From NCBI RefSeq assembly GCF_017873175.1, contig NZ_JAGGJW010000031.1, positions 1 through 32,837 of the forward strand: DNA of 32,837 nt, in the 5' to 3' direction. The translations under genes and the position numbers were made by a program. Shown in pieces: positions 7,728-15,545 of the stretch; positions within the stretch are counted from its first letter, which is position 1, and each line of letters starts with the position of its first letter. The stretch is from Neorhizobium petrolearium. GTDB lineage: Bacteria; Pseudomonadota; Alphaproteobacteria; Rhizobiales; Rhizobiaceae. Under the pieces are notes generated by a model. The model had not been told where the DNA came from, ran no database searches, and saw only the letters and a program-made list of their open reading frames with translations.

Positions 7728-8222
7728 CTACCGAATCCCGGCGAGTTCGCCGACGATACCGGATTTTCCGGTCTGAAGAGCTTCGATCGCACCTGCGCTG
7801 ATCTCAGCATTCGTCAACCAGCGCCGCCCGCTTGCTGTGGGCATACCTCCGAGGCGCACCGTAGCAACATTGCCCGCAGACTCGATCAGCTCGGGACTAC
7901 CATCCATGCTGCCGAGAACGAGAACCACGCGCGCCTTGGAAAGCAACGGCATAAGCCAAGCTAAAACCGGCTCCGGATCATGAATCCAAAGCAAAGCGTT
8001 GGCGATCTCACTACCGTCTTCTATGGCGGCCCGGACCTTTGCAGAGAACCTGGGATCATTCCAGTCGGCATCAATCGCATGGACGATCCCGTTTGCTCGG
8101 AACTGGCCGGCTCTCCTGGAAACCAGTACTGTCTTTCGAGAACGGGCGATCAGCCACAGCGTGGCCCCCCGAAGCATTCCGGTTCCACCTATGATGAGCG
8201 CAGTTTCCACTGTGTCGTCCAT
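7728..8222 (-). CDS. NAD(P)-binding Rossmann-fold protein (short-chain dehydrogenase-like)
   Basis: The 164-residue product begins with a beta strand and a nucleotide-binding turn, ALIIGGTGMLRGATLWLIARS, followed by a second strand TVLVSRR and an acidic position HAIDADWND, the pattern of an NAD(P) Rossmann fold. A YxxxK catalytic motif is not seen, so a redox activity is not assured. AAGGGG is seven bases before this ATG; an ATG two codons earlier sits too close to it. It is followed on the plus-strand side by a 14-bp palindrome at 8263-8276. Confidence 0.6.
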   Translation of the reverse strand: MDDTVETALIIGGTGMLRGATLWLIARSRKTVLVSRRAGQFRANGIVHAIDADWNDPRFSAKVRAAIEDGSEIANALLWIHDPEPVLAWLMPLLSKARVVLVLGSMDGSPELIESAGNVATVRLGGMPTASGRRWLTNAEISAGAIEALQTGKSGIVGELAGIR

Positions 8223-8300
8223 AATCATGCCCCTTGTTCGACGGCCGCGCCGGCGAACATTTCTCGCCGCGGCGAGGGCGATGCCCTCGTCCCGACACCG

Positions 8301-8957
8301 TCAGGATGCCGTAGCGCGCAGCGCCGGCCATAAGGTGGCCTCGGCCGGGACCGGAGCCACGCGCAGCGGCTCCGCCGCGAGCATGGCGAGGACCCACCCG
8401 TTGGGTGGCACGAGCGCTATGGCAGCAACCTGGGTGAGAAAAATATCATCCATCCTTAGAAAATCAGGATGGTAATTCGTCTTTATCGCTGAACGTTTTT
8501 TCCGCCCCATCTGAAGCGACCAAACGTCGAACCCCATGCGGTCGTAAAACGCTCGGGCAGCTTCGTTCCTGGCGGCGACATTCAAGCTGACCATATCGAT
8601 TTTCTCGGTTTCAGCCCAATGCGACATATGATCGACCAGAGCCGCGCCGAACCCCTGCCGTCGCTTCGTTTCATCCACGCCGATCGCCATTATGAAGGCA
8701 GCTTTCTGAAAAGTCGCGCCCTCATGCCCCGTGGCATCGAGAACCCTAATCGCGTTCATTCCGACAACCTGGCCGTCTTGCTCAACAAGGAAAATCGTGC
8801 AGCCATTGACGATCCTGCGCAAATAATCGTCGGTCGGCTCGGCCTGCTCTGGTTCGGGCTGCCCATTCGCCCACCAGATCTGACGCAATAGCTTTGTTAC
8901 AGCCCCCTCATCGTCTTCCGTCGCAATCCTGATTTGGCGGCCTGAAAACTTGCCCAT
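8301..8957 (-). CDS. GNAT family N-acetyltransferase
   Basis: The GNAT fold is clear: IRIATEDDEGAVTKLL at the start, FLVEQDGQVVGMNAI as the central strands, the acetyl-CoA loop RRQGFGAALVDHM, and VAARNEAARAFYDRMGFDVWSLQM at the end. The substrate is unknown. The domain finishes near residue 158, but the frame runs another 60 residues rich in Ala/Pro/Leu that look like read-through, so the natural stop may have been lost. The start is the ATG at 8957; the longer frame upstream looks non-coding. Confidence 0.8.
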   Translation of the reverse strand: MGKFSGRQIRIATEDDEGAVTKLLRQIWWANGQPEPEQAEPTDDYLRRIVNGCTIFLVEQDGQVVGMNAIRVLDATGHEGATFQKAAFIMAIGVDETKRRQGFGAALVDHMSHWAETEKIDMVSLNVAARNEAARAFYDRMGFDVWSLQMGRKKRSAIKTNYHPDFLRMDDIFLTQVAAIALVPPNGWVLAMLAAEPLRVAPVPAEATLWPALRATAS

Positions 8958-9116
8958 GCTCTGACTTTTCACTGCGCAGGTGCCGCCACGGTGATGGTGC
9001 AACCCTGCTCCTTCTTCGCCTCCGGCCGGTGCTATGCCGATTTCTCGAACGCCTTCATCTTCCGGACTGCGCCTGTCGTTGCAGGTCCGTCGGCGCGGCC
9101 AGCAAGCTAATGGCAC

Positions 9117-9407
9117 TTAGTGGAAGAACCGGCGATCGAACCGATGCCCATCGCCAAGCAAATGCTTGTAGCCGGTATGCGTCATCCATTCGGCTCGTTG
9201 CATATGGGATTCCCAACACAGGAAGCTGCGCTCGCGGTCGGCCTCCGTATCCCGGTGCAGAATGATCCGAGCCGCCTCTTCCCAATCGGCACCATCGGCC
9301 TTGGCATCCAGCAGCCGGATATAGGCGACCCGATGTTGCCAGTCGTAGTCCGTGAAATCCTCAGACCACGGAACCTCGTCCGCGAACTCAACATCCCGTT
9401 CGCTCAT
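9117..9407 (-). CDS. DUF2285-type small protein
   Basis: The 96-residue protein contains VPWSEDFTDYDWQHRVAYIR and DGADWEEAARIILHRD, and ends ESHMQRAEWMTHTGYKHLL, which I recognise as the DUF2285 pattern common on rhizobial plasmids. Function is unknown; an HTH-like helical fold is plausible. GAGG lies nine bases upstream of the ATG. It is transcribed towards the GNAT gene, with 159 bases between them. Confidence 0.65.
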   Translation of the reverse strand: MSERDVEFADEVPWSEDFTDYDWQHRVAYIRLLDAKADGADWEEAARIILHRDTEADRERSFLCWESHMQRAEWMTHTGYKHLLGDGHRFDRRFFH

Positions 9408-9780
9408 ATGTTCGGCCTCGCACCTTGAGAAACATCACGATCGTCGCTCTTTTTTCTCGTTGATGCAATCTCGCTGCTCGAGACCGGCGTTCAATTCCTT
9501 CAGCGGTGCCATGGCGACCGGCATCAGGCCGCCGCGGTGTGGCTGCGGCGCGGTTCCATCAACATCGGATTGCTGCTGATGGGAATAGGGCCACCGCCCG
9601 TTCCGGCCGGCCGCGCTCTATGCCGATGGCACGGAGCCGGCTTTAGGCCGTCTCCGCCGATCCCGGTGACGATCGCTTGTCCAGCGGGCGCTCACGCACC
9701 CGGCATTGAGGCCCGTTTCGGGCCGCACTTCTTGTTTCCGCCCCATGACATCGCCGCCCAGGCCAGTCAAGCGGCCCGTG

Positions 9781-9837
9781 AAGGCGGGGAATCTTCCGCT
9801 CCAGTCCGCAAGCGGACCCGAGAAGATTCTCCGCCTT
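9781..9837 (+). repeat. Long imperfect palindrome
   Basis: AAGGCGGGGAATCTTC (9781-9796) pairs with GAAGATTCTCCGCCTT (9822-9837) with one G-T wobble. Inside it lies GTCCGC-AA-GCGGAC (9804-9817). An RNA copy would form a long two-tier hairpin. Confidence 0.7.
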
Positions 9838-9900
9838 CCGCTCCACGCCGCTTGACAGCCCCGTTCGCCGCCGTGGGGCGGGCTTTCGCCCTCCCCCCTC

Positions 9901-9936
9901 TTTCCGGGGGAATGTCAGAGGCCATTCCCCCGGAAA
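9901..9936 (+). repeat. Perfect 14-bp stem-loop before the ParB-like gene
   Basis: TTTCCGGGGGAATG pairs exactly with CATTCCCCCGGAAA across an 8-base loop, ending 64 bases before the ATG at 10001. No T-run follows, so an attenuator or protein-binding hairpin fits better than a simple terminator. Confidence 0.7.
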
Positions 9937-10000
9937 GACCGGGAAGGCTTCGCCCGAGGGGGCTTGCCCTTCGGGAAACGGCAAATCCAGGAGACAGACA

Positions 10001-11998
10001 ATGACCAACAACCAAGCAGCAACCGAAACCTTTTTCGCGCCACTGAACAAGCTGGACCGCGATCCAAAGAACGTCCGCAAAACCTACAGCAAGGAAGGCA
10101 TCGCCGAGATGGCCGCGACCATTCGGGCCGATGGCTACCGGCTCCTGCATAACCTCATCGTCCGCAAGGGCGACAAGAGGGGTCGGTTCTTCGTGACCGC
10201 CGGCGGTCGCCGGCTTGCCGCCCTCTCCCTCTTGGCCGAGGCGGGAGAAATCGCCAAGGACTACCTCGTCGAATGCAAGGAACGTAACGAGGCCGAGGCG
10301 ACCGAAATCAGCTTGATCGAAAACACGAGCGTCGAGGCCATGCATCCGGCCGATGAATATGAGGCTTTCCGGGTCATGGCTGATGGTGGGAAGACCGTCG
10401 AGGACATTGCCGCCCGCTTCGGAACGTCCGAAACCAAGGTCCGCAAACGTCTGGCGCTGGCGCGGGTCTCGCCCGTCTTGCTCGACCTCTATCGCAACGA
10501 GGAAATGAGCTTCGAGCAGCTCTCCGCCTTCACCGTCTCCGACGACCACGCAAAACAGGTTGAGGTCTGGAACAGCCTTCCGTCCTGGAACCGCGATCGC
10601 CGGTCGATCAGGTCCGCATTGCAATCGGACGCCATCACGGCCAGCGACAAGCGTATCAAGTTCATTGGTGGGATTGACGTCTATGAAGCCGCAGGCGGAA
10701 CCGTCAAACGTGACCTTTTCGATGAACGGAACAGCGGCTATGCCCTCGACGTCGGCCTTGTCGAAAAGCTGATGGCGGACAAGCTTGAGGCCGAGGCCGA
10801 AAAGATCCGCGCCGAAGGGTGGAAATGGGTGGAGTGCGTGAGCGAGCTTCCGCGAGAGGCGCACTACATGTCGCGCCTCTATCCCGCCAGTGTGCCGATT
10901 ACCGATGAACAGCAGGCGGAACTGGACCGGCTTGAAGAAGAATATGCCGAAATCGAGGAAATGATCGAGGCAGGCGTTGCCGACGACGAGGCCGAGCCCC
11001 GCGCCGAGGCCATTCAGGCGAGAATGGCAGCCCTCATGGAGCCGTCAGAGGCTTATGACCCCGACGGCCTGGCCATGGCCGGATGCTATGTCCTCATGGA
11101 CTATTACGGAAATCTCTCCGTCGAGCGCGGGCTGATCCGGATAGAAGATGAACCGGACGAGGCGGACGACGAAGCCGAGGGTGCGGACAGCATCGATGAG
11201 CCCGTCACACGGCAGGATGAGGAGAAGCAGGAACCTGTCTTCTCGCTTTCGGCCGCGATGGTGCAGGAATTGACAGCGCAGAAGACCGCGATCATCCGCG
11301 CAGAGCTCGCCCACAATCCCGAGGTCGCGCTTGCCGCAGTGGTGCATGCGATGCTGACGGACCTGTTCAACAGCTATGGCAGCAATGACGAGACATGCCT
11401 TGAGGTGAAGGTGAAGAGCGAACGGCTCGAAACCAGCATCAAGGATCCCGCTGCTTGCAAGGGCATCGCGGCGATGGACGATCTCAAAGAAAACTACGGC
11501 CACACCGTTCCCGGCAATCCCCGCCATCTCTGGGATTGGTGCCTTGAGCAGCCGACCGCGACGCTTCTCGACTTGCTTGCCTATGCAGCCGCAAGATCGG
11601 TCAATGCCCTGCAACTCCCGCACTTTGAACGCAAGGTGCAGCGGGCGCACGCCGAACGGCTGGCACGGGCGCTCAAGATCGACATGACGCTATGGTTCGA
11701 GCCGACCGCCGACAATTATTTCGGGCGGATCAGCAAGACCGGAATGGTGCAGGCCGTGACCGAAGCCAAGGGCGCGGATTTTGCGTCCGGAATATCCGGC
11801 ATGAAGAAGGCGGACGCAGCCGCTTTTGCCGAACGGCAGGTAGCCGGAACCGGCTGGCTGCCTGCGCTTCTGAGGATCGAGCCGGTTTCGGAAAGTGGTG
11901 AGGTCGGTCTCTCCTACCCGGAGGGCGACGATTGCCCGTTCGATGTGGATGAACAGCCGGACATCGAAAACGACGATTTTTCCGACGCAGCCGAATAA
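10001..11998 (+). CDS. Large plasmid ParB/RepB/Spo0J-family protein
   Basis: The 665-residue protein has an N-terminal ParB domain with the KNVRKTY and GGRRLAAL motifs (about residues 23-75) and ENTSVEAMHPADEYEAF (107-123), then an HTH (KTVEDIAARFGTSETKVRKR, 131-150). A long C-terminal region follows, with a very acidic stretch near residues 380-405. Partition ParBs are about 300 residues. This large form is common on alphaproteobacterial plasmids and is distinct from RepB of the repABC operon, so a role as regulator or nucleoid-type factor is as likely as partition. AGGAGA sits just upstream. It is followed by the methylase-like gene in the same direction. Confidence 0.85.
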   Translation: MTNNQAATETFFAPLNKLDRDPKNVRKTYSKEGIAEMAATIRADGYRLLHNLIVRKGDKRGRFFVTAGGRRLAALSLLAEAGEIAKDYLVECKERNEAEATEISLIENTSVEAMHPADEYEAFRVMADGGKTVEDIAARFGTSETKVRKRLALARVSPVLLDLYRNEEMSFEQLSAFTVSDDHAKQVEVWNSLPSWNRDRRSIRSALQSDAITASDKRIKFIGGIDVYEAAGGTVKRDLFDERNSGYALDVGLVEKLMADKLEAEAEKIRAEGWKWVECVSELPREAHYMSRLYPASVPITDEQQAELDRLEEEYAEIEEMIEAGVADDEAEPRAEAIQARMAALMEPSEAYDPDGLAMAGCYVLMDYYGNLSVERGLIRIEDEPDEADDEAEGADSIDEPVTRQDEEKQEPVFSLSAAMVQELTAQKTAIIRAELAHNPEVALAAVVHAMLTDLFNSYGSNDETCLEVKVKSERLETSIKDPAACKGIAAMDDLKENYGHTVPGNPRHLWDWCLEQPTATLLDLLAYAAARSVNALQLPHFERKVQRAHAERLARALKIDMTLWFEPTADNYFGRISKTGMVQAVTEAKGADFASGISGMKKADAAAFAERQVAGTGWLPALLRIEPVSESGEVGLSYPEGDDCPFDVDEQPDIENDDFSDAAE

Positions 11999-12007
11999 TC
12001 GGTCGCC

Positions 12008-12038
12008 GCAGGTCGCGCCAGTCTTCGGCGCGGCCTGC
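12008..12038 (+). terminator. Strong stem-loop after the ParB-like gene
   Basis: GCAGGTCGCGCC pairs with GGCGCGGCCTGC (one wobble) across AGTCTTC, starting ten bases after the ParB-like stop. Only TT follows, so it may pause or stabilise the mRNA rather than end it completely. Confidence 0.45.
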
Positions 12039-12142
12039 TTCACCCACTCTCCCCGATGATCGTGCCGCAAACAGATCGGCCGCCTTATCCACTGCCGACG
12101 GCGAAGCGCGCCTTGCGGCCCCCTTCCGTTTCAGGTGATCCC

Positions 12143-12955
12143 ATGACCTCCGCCCGCCTCAACTCCATCGTCAATTTGTTCGAAAGCTGCCGCTACAAGC
12201 ACGACCTCTACACCGTCTTCGGTGACTGGTGCGAATGCGCCGCGATCTCGATGAGCAACGCCGTCGATCTCGCCCATTTTGAAAAACGCGAAGCTCGCTA
12301 TCTCGAAATCGCCAACAGATATGATGCCCGAACGATGAGCGATTTCTCCAAGATCATGGGCGAAGTGGTCATGGCGCTGGAAGAGAAGCCGCATGACATT
12401 CTGGGTGCGACGTTCCATGCGCTGGAATTGCACAACAAGGCACGCGGCCAGTTTTTCACGCCTTATCCGATTTGCCAGATGATGGCGCGAATGGTGGCCG
12501 GAAGTCCCGAGGACATGAGAAAGTCGATCGAGAGAAGAGGCTTTCTCATTGCTCACGAGCCAGCGGTGGGCAGCGGCGCCATGATTATCGCTCTTGCCGA
12601 GGCCGTTCTCGATGCAGGATTCAACTATCAGCAGCTTCTTCATGTGACCGCCGTCGATATCGACCCACGCGCTGTCCACATGGCCTATATCCAGTTCTCG
12701 CTTCTCCACATCCCGGCAACCGTCATCATCGGAGACACTCTGGCTATGCGGTTCTGCGAGGACTGGCACACGATGGCGCACGTCATGGGCGGCTGGTCGT
12801 CGAGGCTTGCGGCAGCCCTGCAGGACGGTGGGACGGACGCGACATCCGGTTCCCTTCCCACGGGTGCCGCGACGGTCGCCGTCAAACCGCCGCTGCCGAC
12901 CCGGGAGCCGCAGACACCCACCGTCGAGAAGAACGGTCAGCTGCGGCTATTCTAG
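12143..12955 (+). CDS. N6-adenine DNA methylase-like protein
   Basis: The 270-residue protein has the HsdM-like N6_Mtase signature: GQFFTPYPICQMMARM, the S-adenosylmethionine-binding motif I HEPAVGSGAMIIALAEA, and the acidic VTAVDIDPRAVHMAYIQ. The expected catalytic (N/D)PP(Y/F) motif IV is not visible where it should follow; VIIGDTLAMRF stands there, so activity on DNA is uncertain. The last residues, QLRLF, match the beta sliding-clamp binding consensus QL(S/D)LF. AGGTGA precedes this ATG by six bases; the in-frame ATG at 12056 lacks a good site. It is probably co-transcribed with the ParB-like gene, and a terminator follows. Confidence 0.75.
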   Translation: MTSARLNSIVNLFESCRYKHDLYTVFGDWCECAAISMSNAVDLAHFEKREARYLEIANRYDARTMSDFSKIMGEVVMALEEKPHDILGATFHALELHNKARGQFFTPYPICQMMARMVAGSPEDMRKSIERRGFLIAHEPAVGSGAMIIALAEAVLDAGFNYQQLLHVTAVDIDPRAVHMAYIQFSLLHIPATVIIGDTLAMRFCEDWHTMAHVMGGWSSRLAAALQDGGTDATSGSLPTGAATVAVKPPLPTREPQTPTVEKNGQLRLF

Positions 12956-12984
12956 CGGCCCACACCACATCAGGAAGTCGTCGC

Positions 12985-13011
12985 AAGGGCTGGTTCGCAC
13001 CGGCCCTTTTT
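12985..13011 (+). terminator. Rho-independent terminator
   Basis: AAGGGCTGGT pairs with ACCGGCCCTT across TCGC (one wobble) and is followed by TTT. It lies 30 bases after the methylase stop and would end the ParB-like/methylase transcript. Confidence 0.75.
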
Positions 13012-13015
13012 ACGG

Positions 13016-13049
13016 TTGAGGGGAGGCCCCATAGCCCCCCTCCCCTCAA
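13016..13049 (+). repeat. Perfect 11-bp inverted repeat
   Basis: TTGAGGGGAGG pairs exactly with CCTCCCCTCAA over a 12-base C-rich loop, immediately after the terminator. It may be a second terminator arm, or a boundary of the first repC module. Confidence 0.5.
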
Positions 13050-13192
13050 GCACCCCTCCCCGCCCTCTCAATCAGAAATAATCGTGATCTCGCGCCAAAT
13101 TGCTCTGATCAGAACGATGCCGACGGACATCGAAGACGCAAGGGCAGCTTGATACGTCCTGAGATTACTTGAAATACGCAGGTGGTCCCGTT

Positions 13193-13233
13193 GGCAATTT
13201 GGGATGAGTTGCCGATTGTTGCGCCAATTTGGC
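13193..13233 (+). promoter_or_regulatory. Two GCCAATTTGG-type motifs upstream of the first repC
   Basis: GGCAATTTGG at 13193-13202 and the near-palindrome GCCAATTTGGC at 13223-13233 are 30 bp apart, about three helical turns. The same motif recurs before the XRE regulator and before repA. The likely role is an operator in the first repC promoter region. Confidence 0.45.
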
Positions 13234-13322
13234 TGCGAAGGTATGGTTTCGAGATTGGTAGAATCGGAGCGTGATTCCACCATAGCTATTTTAACAAGTT
13301 TACGGAGAAGAGAAACCCGGCC

Positions 13323-13385
13323 CAGAAAAGAGAAACCGCTCCCGAACAAGTCCGGAAGCGGGAATCTGCAAGATAACAATAAGCC
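13323..13385 (-). ncRNA. Candidate antisense RNA (ctRNA) of the first repC
   Basis: On the minus strand CCGCTTCCG pairs with CGGGAGCGG (13336-13361, one wobble, 8-base loop) and is followed by a T-rich tail TTTCTCTTTTCTG, a good intrinsic terminator. It points away from repC, as ctRNAs in repABC spacers do. The 5' end is inferred from the upstream promoter-like sites, giving roughly 60 nt. A 10-bp inverted repeat ATCTGCAAGA/TCTTGCAGAT (13364-13373, 13394-13403) could shape the opposing repC leader. Confidence 0.6.
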
Positions 13386-13391
13386 AATCCG

Positions 13392-13420
13392 TTTCTTGCA
13401 GATCCTCTCTTCCATGTCAA
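13392..13420 (-). promoter_or_regulatory. Candidate ctRNA promoter (first repC)
   Basis: On the minus strand TTGACA (13420-13415) is a consensus -35. Seventeen bases further AAGAAA (13397-13392) is only a poor -10. Confidence 0.4.
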
Positions 13421-13485
13421 CGATAAATGCACCTTTTCGGTGAACGGCGAAGCTTTGCCTGGTCCCTGAACAGGAGACGAGAACG

Positions 13486-14766
13486 ATGGGCAACGCCATC
13501 GATGATCTGCGACCGGCCGGTCGCAGAATAACCCCTTTGCGCGCCGAATTCAGCCGGCGTGCGCGGTCAACCGAAGTAGGGTCCGTGACGCGCGCGCAGC
13601 TGTCCATGCTTGCCCAGACCCTGACCTGCACAGGACTGATCAACGGGAGTGAGAGTCATCTTCTCGTGGCACTCATCAATACGGCGCCGGCGGAAGCTTT
13701 CGACAAGTCAGGAATCCCGATCGTGTTCAAGTCGAACCGGCAGCTCGCCTTCGAGATCGGCCGCTCGGCCGGCCGGGTAAGCCGAATGCTGTCGAGGCTA
13801 TTCGACGTCGGTCTGATCACCATGCAGGACAGCGGCAACTACAAGCGCTATCCGGTGCGAAACGGAGAAGGTGAAATCACGGATGGATGCGGGATCGATC
13901 TGCGTATCCTGATCGCGCGATATGCGGAACTGGACCAGTGGGTGAAAAAGGCGCGGGTCGAGAAAAAGGCGGTCGACGCCGCGTTGCGGCGGTACCGGGG
14001 GGCGCTGCGCACCGCCCGCCACGCGATTGTTGCCGCGACCGGTCTTCCTGAGATGGTTCTTCAAACGATAGGACGCCGGATCGAACGCCTCACCAAATTC
14101 GTCGGGCTCGCTCCGAAAGCCACGAGCGAAACGCTACGCCGAGCAACCGTGCTGCTGGATTGGCTCGTCGACCGCCTGATGAGGATCCCACGTCGAGTGT
14201 TGGATCCAGCTTCCGAGCCGGGAAAAATGACATGCCCGAATGCCGTAAACGACATGCACAGACAGAATACAACCCCTCATCAATCTGCATTTAGTAACGA
14301 GAAACGGCGTTCGGCTTCCGCCGAACAACCTCGTTTGCAAGATGCCGGCTCCGCCGACGAATGGGCTTTTGAAGAAAGCCTGAAGCAGCCGTCCGACCAG
14401 GTCAACGATCTGCGGAACCAGCCGCAAGACGCCGTCGCATTGCGGGACCTTCTGGCGGCGGCGCCGACGCTGAGGGAGTTCGGCTATAGCCCGACACGCT
14501 GGGCCGAACTCACGCGGCTGACGCCAATTCTCTGCCGGTTCGCGGGGATCTCCGATGATGCCCGACGCCGCGCCGTCGAAAGCATGGGCGAGCGGCAGGC
14601 CGCGGTCGCGGTGGCGATCACCCTCGAAAAGACAAACCGCCACGAAGTCACCTCGCCCGGGGGTTATCTGCGGGCGATGACCGCACGCGCCGCCACCGGC
14701 CGGTTGCACCTGGCCCGATCTGTGTTCGGTCTTGCTGCCCGCCATCGGAGCTGGTCGAGCCCTTGA
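13486..14766 (+). CDS. repC: Stand-alone RepC replication initiator
   Basis: The 426-residue protein has both RepC domains. The N-terminal winged-helix initiator domain includes PIVFKSNRQLAFEIGRSAGRVSRMLSRL and GLITMQDSGNYKRYPVR. The C-terminal domain includes DLLAAAPTLREFGYS and SPGGYLRAMTARA, separated by a low-complexity linker (about residues 250-300). RepC binds an origin normally placed in its own coding sequence. No repA or repB precedes it; instead it has its own antisense RNA. AGGAGACGAGAACG leads to the ATG. Its sequence differs clearly from the second RepC, so it is not a recent duplicate. It may drive a second replication origin or be a survivor of a plasmid fusion. Confidence 0.85.
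   Translation: MGNAIDDLRPAGRRITPLRAEFSRRARSTEVGSVTRAQLSMLAQTLTCTGLINGSESHLLVALINTAPAEAFDKSGIPIVFKSNRQLAFEIGRSAGRVSRMLSRLFDVGLITMQDSGNYKRYPVRNGEGEITDGCGIDLRILIARYAELDQWVKKARVEKKAVDAALRRYRGALRTARHAIVAATGLPEMVLQTIGRRIERLTKFVGLAPKATSETLRRATVLLDWLVDRLMRIPRRVLDPASEPGKMTCPNAVNDMHRQNTTPHQSAFSNEKRRSASAEQPRLQDAGSADEWAFEESLKQPSDQVNDLRNQPQDAVALRDLLAAAPTLREFGYSPTRWAELTRLTPILCRFAGISDDARRRAVESMGERQAAVAVAITLEKTNRHEVTSPGGYLRAMTARAATGRLHLARSVFGLAARHRSWSSP
14215..14310 (+). other. Possible replication origin inside the first repC
   Basis: This AT-richer linker part of repC stands out from its GC-rich surroundings. Known repABC origins lie in an AT-rich stretch in the middle of repC. No iterons are seen, so placement is by analogy. 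Confidence 0.35.
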
Positions 14767-14794
14767 TCAACCCGTCTGCTGAACTAAGACCAAC

Positions 14795-14881
14795 TGGCGC
14801 GCCAATATGCTTCGCGATTAGTCCTTAAATGGCTGAAAAATCGTTGCGCGATGAAAAATCGTGATTAATATTGGCGCGCCA
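14795..14881 (+). repeat. Paired 14-bp repeats with TGGCGCGCCA cores after the first repC
   Basis: TGGCGCGCCAATAT (14795-14808) and ATATTGGCGCGCCA (14868-14881) are perfect inverted repeats, and each holds the 10-bp palindrome TGGCGCGCCA. The 59 bases between are AT-rich. They lie 29 bases after the repC stop, where some repC plasmids keep partition or copy-control sites. The function is inferred. Confidence 0.55.
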
Positions 14882-15133
14882 TCGGAGGTAGCATCGTTGA
14901 AGGGCACGTATGATGATGCCGACAAGCCTGGTCAGATCCCCCTCCCCGATCGTTGGAACGGGCATCGGTGGCCCGTCCCTCGCCGCGACATTAGACGGGG
15001 GCTCCTGAAATTTCAGTGCCTTGCACCGACGCGCACCAGACATCGCGCTGCTCCGGGCCGTAGGCTGCCTTCAGCCGCGACGCCGCTCTGACCGCGCAAC
15101 GACCATCGCAACCAGCACGGAGGAATGATAGAC
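14882..15133 (+). other. Leader region of the DUF736 gene
   Basis: No gene is seen. It contains a perfect 12-bp palindrome CTGAAATTTCAG at 15005-15016 and a GC-rich stretch before the ribosome binding site CGGAGG. It is probably the promoter and untranslated leader of the DUF736 gene. Confidence 0.4.
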
Positions 15134-15466
15134 ATGACCACGACCAACTTCATCCAGTTCGATTCCGACGACTTTGACGTGGCAAATGGCAAGGGCCTCA
15201 TTTCGACAATCGACCGCGATATCGACATCAAAGTCGTTCCCTTCGCTTCCGAACACCCCGATGCGCCAACGCACCGCGTCTATGCGCGGTCGCCTCGCGG
15301 GCATGACATAGACATCGGCGGCATTTGGAAGAAGAAGAATGCAGCCGGCAAGCCATACAGGACGTTGTCACTCAAGCGCATTGGCTACAACGCCAATCTG
15401 GGCCGGTTCCCGGGCCAGGACGATCCAACCCTGCAGGCGATCATCGAATGGGATCCGCGCGATTGA
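15134..15466 (+). CDS. DUF736 domain protein
   Basis: The 110-residue protein is a clear DUF736 member: FDVANGKGLISTIDRDIDIK, then PTHRVYARSPRGHDIDIGGIWKK, then YRTLSLKRIGYNANLGRFPGQDDP. The family is widespread on alphaproteobacterial plasmids and its function is not established. The ATG at 15134 is used because the GGAGG at 15118 is too close to the ATG at 15125. It is convergent with the XRE gene. Confidence 0.85.
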   Translation: MTTTNFIQFDSDDFDVANGKGLISTIDRDIDIKVVPFASEHPDAPTHRVYARSPRGHDIDIGGIWKKKNAAGKPYRTLSLKRIGYNANLGRFPGQDDPTLQAIIEWDPRD

Positions 15467-15545
15467 TCGAGCGCGCTCCCTCTGGTCGGGGCCAACCTTC
15501 ATGCGCGAGGACGAGATTCTCTCGGCGCGCCGGACTTCGCTTGCT

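Larger units (their letters stand above)
9430..10000 (+). other. Hairpin-rich leader of the ParB-like gene
   Basis: No gene is convincing here. Several strong inverted repeats are present: GGCCCG-TTT-CGGGCC at 9710-9724, the long palindrome at 9781-9837, and the 14-bp stem at 9901-9936. Together they suggest a structured 5' leader or replication/transfer DNA. A long antisense frame runs across the region but reads as a shadow. Confidence 0.45.

Noticed and set aside
8263..8276. CTCGCCGCGGCGAG palindrome as a regulatory site
   Set aside because: A perfect 14-bp palindrome, but in GC-rich DNA with no T-run or gene start nearby; too little to assign a role.
9767..10864. 365-residue open frame on the minus strand across the ParB-like gene
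   Set aside because: It is antisense to a well-supported gene and shows no recognisable motifs; its length follows from the GC-rich codon pattern.
12131..12781. 216-residue frame on the minus strand opposite the methylase gene
   Set aside because: A shadow of the real gene, with no motif or ribosome binding site.
13068..13643. 191-residue minus-strand frame over the first repC leader
   Set aside because: It spans a terminator hairpin and the ctRNA region and lacks any protein signature.
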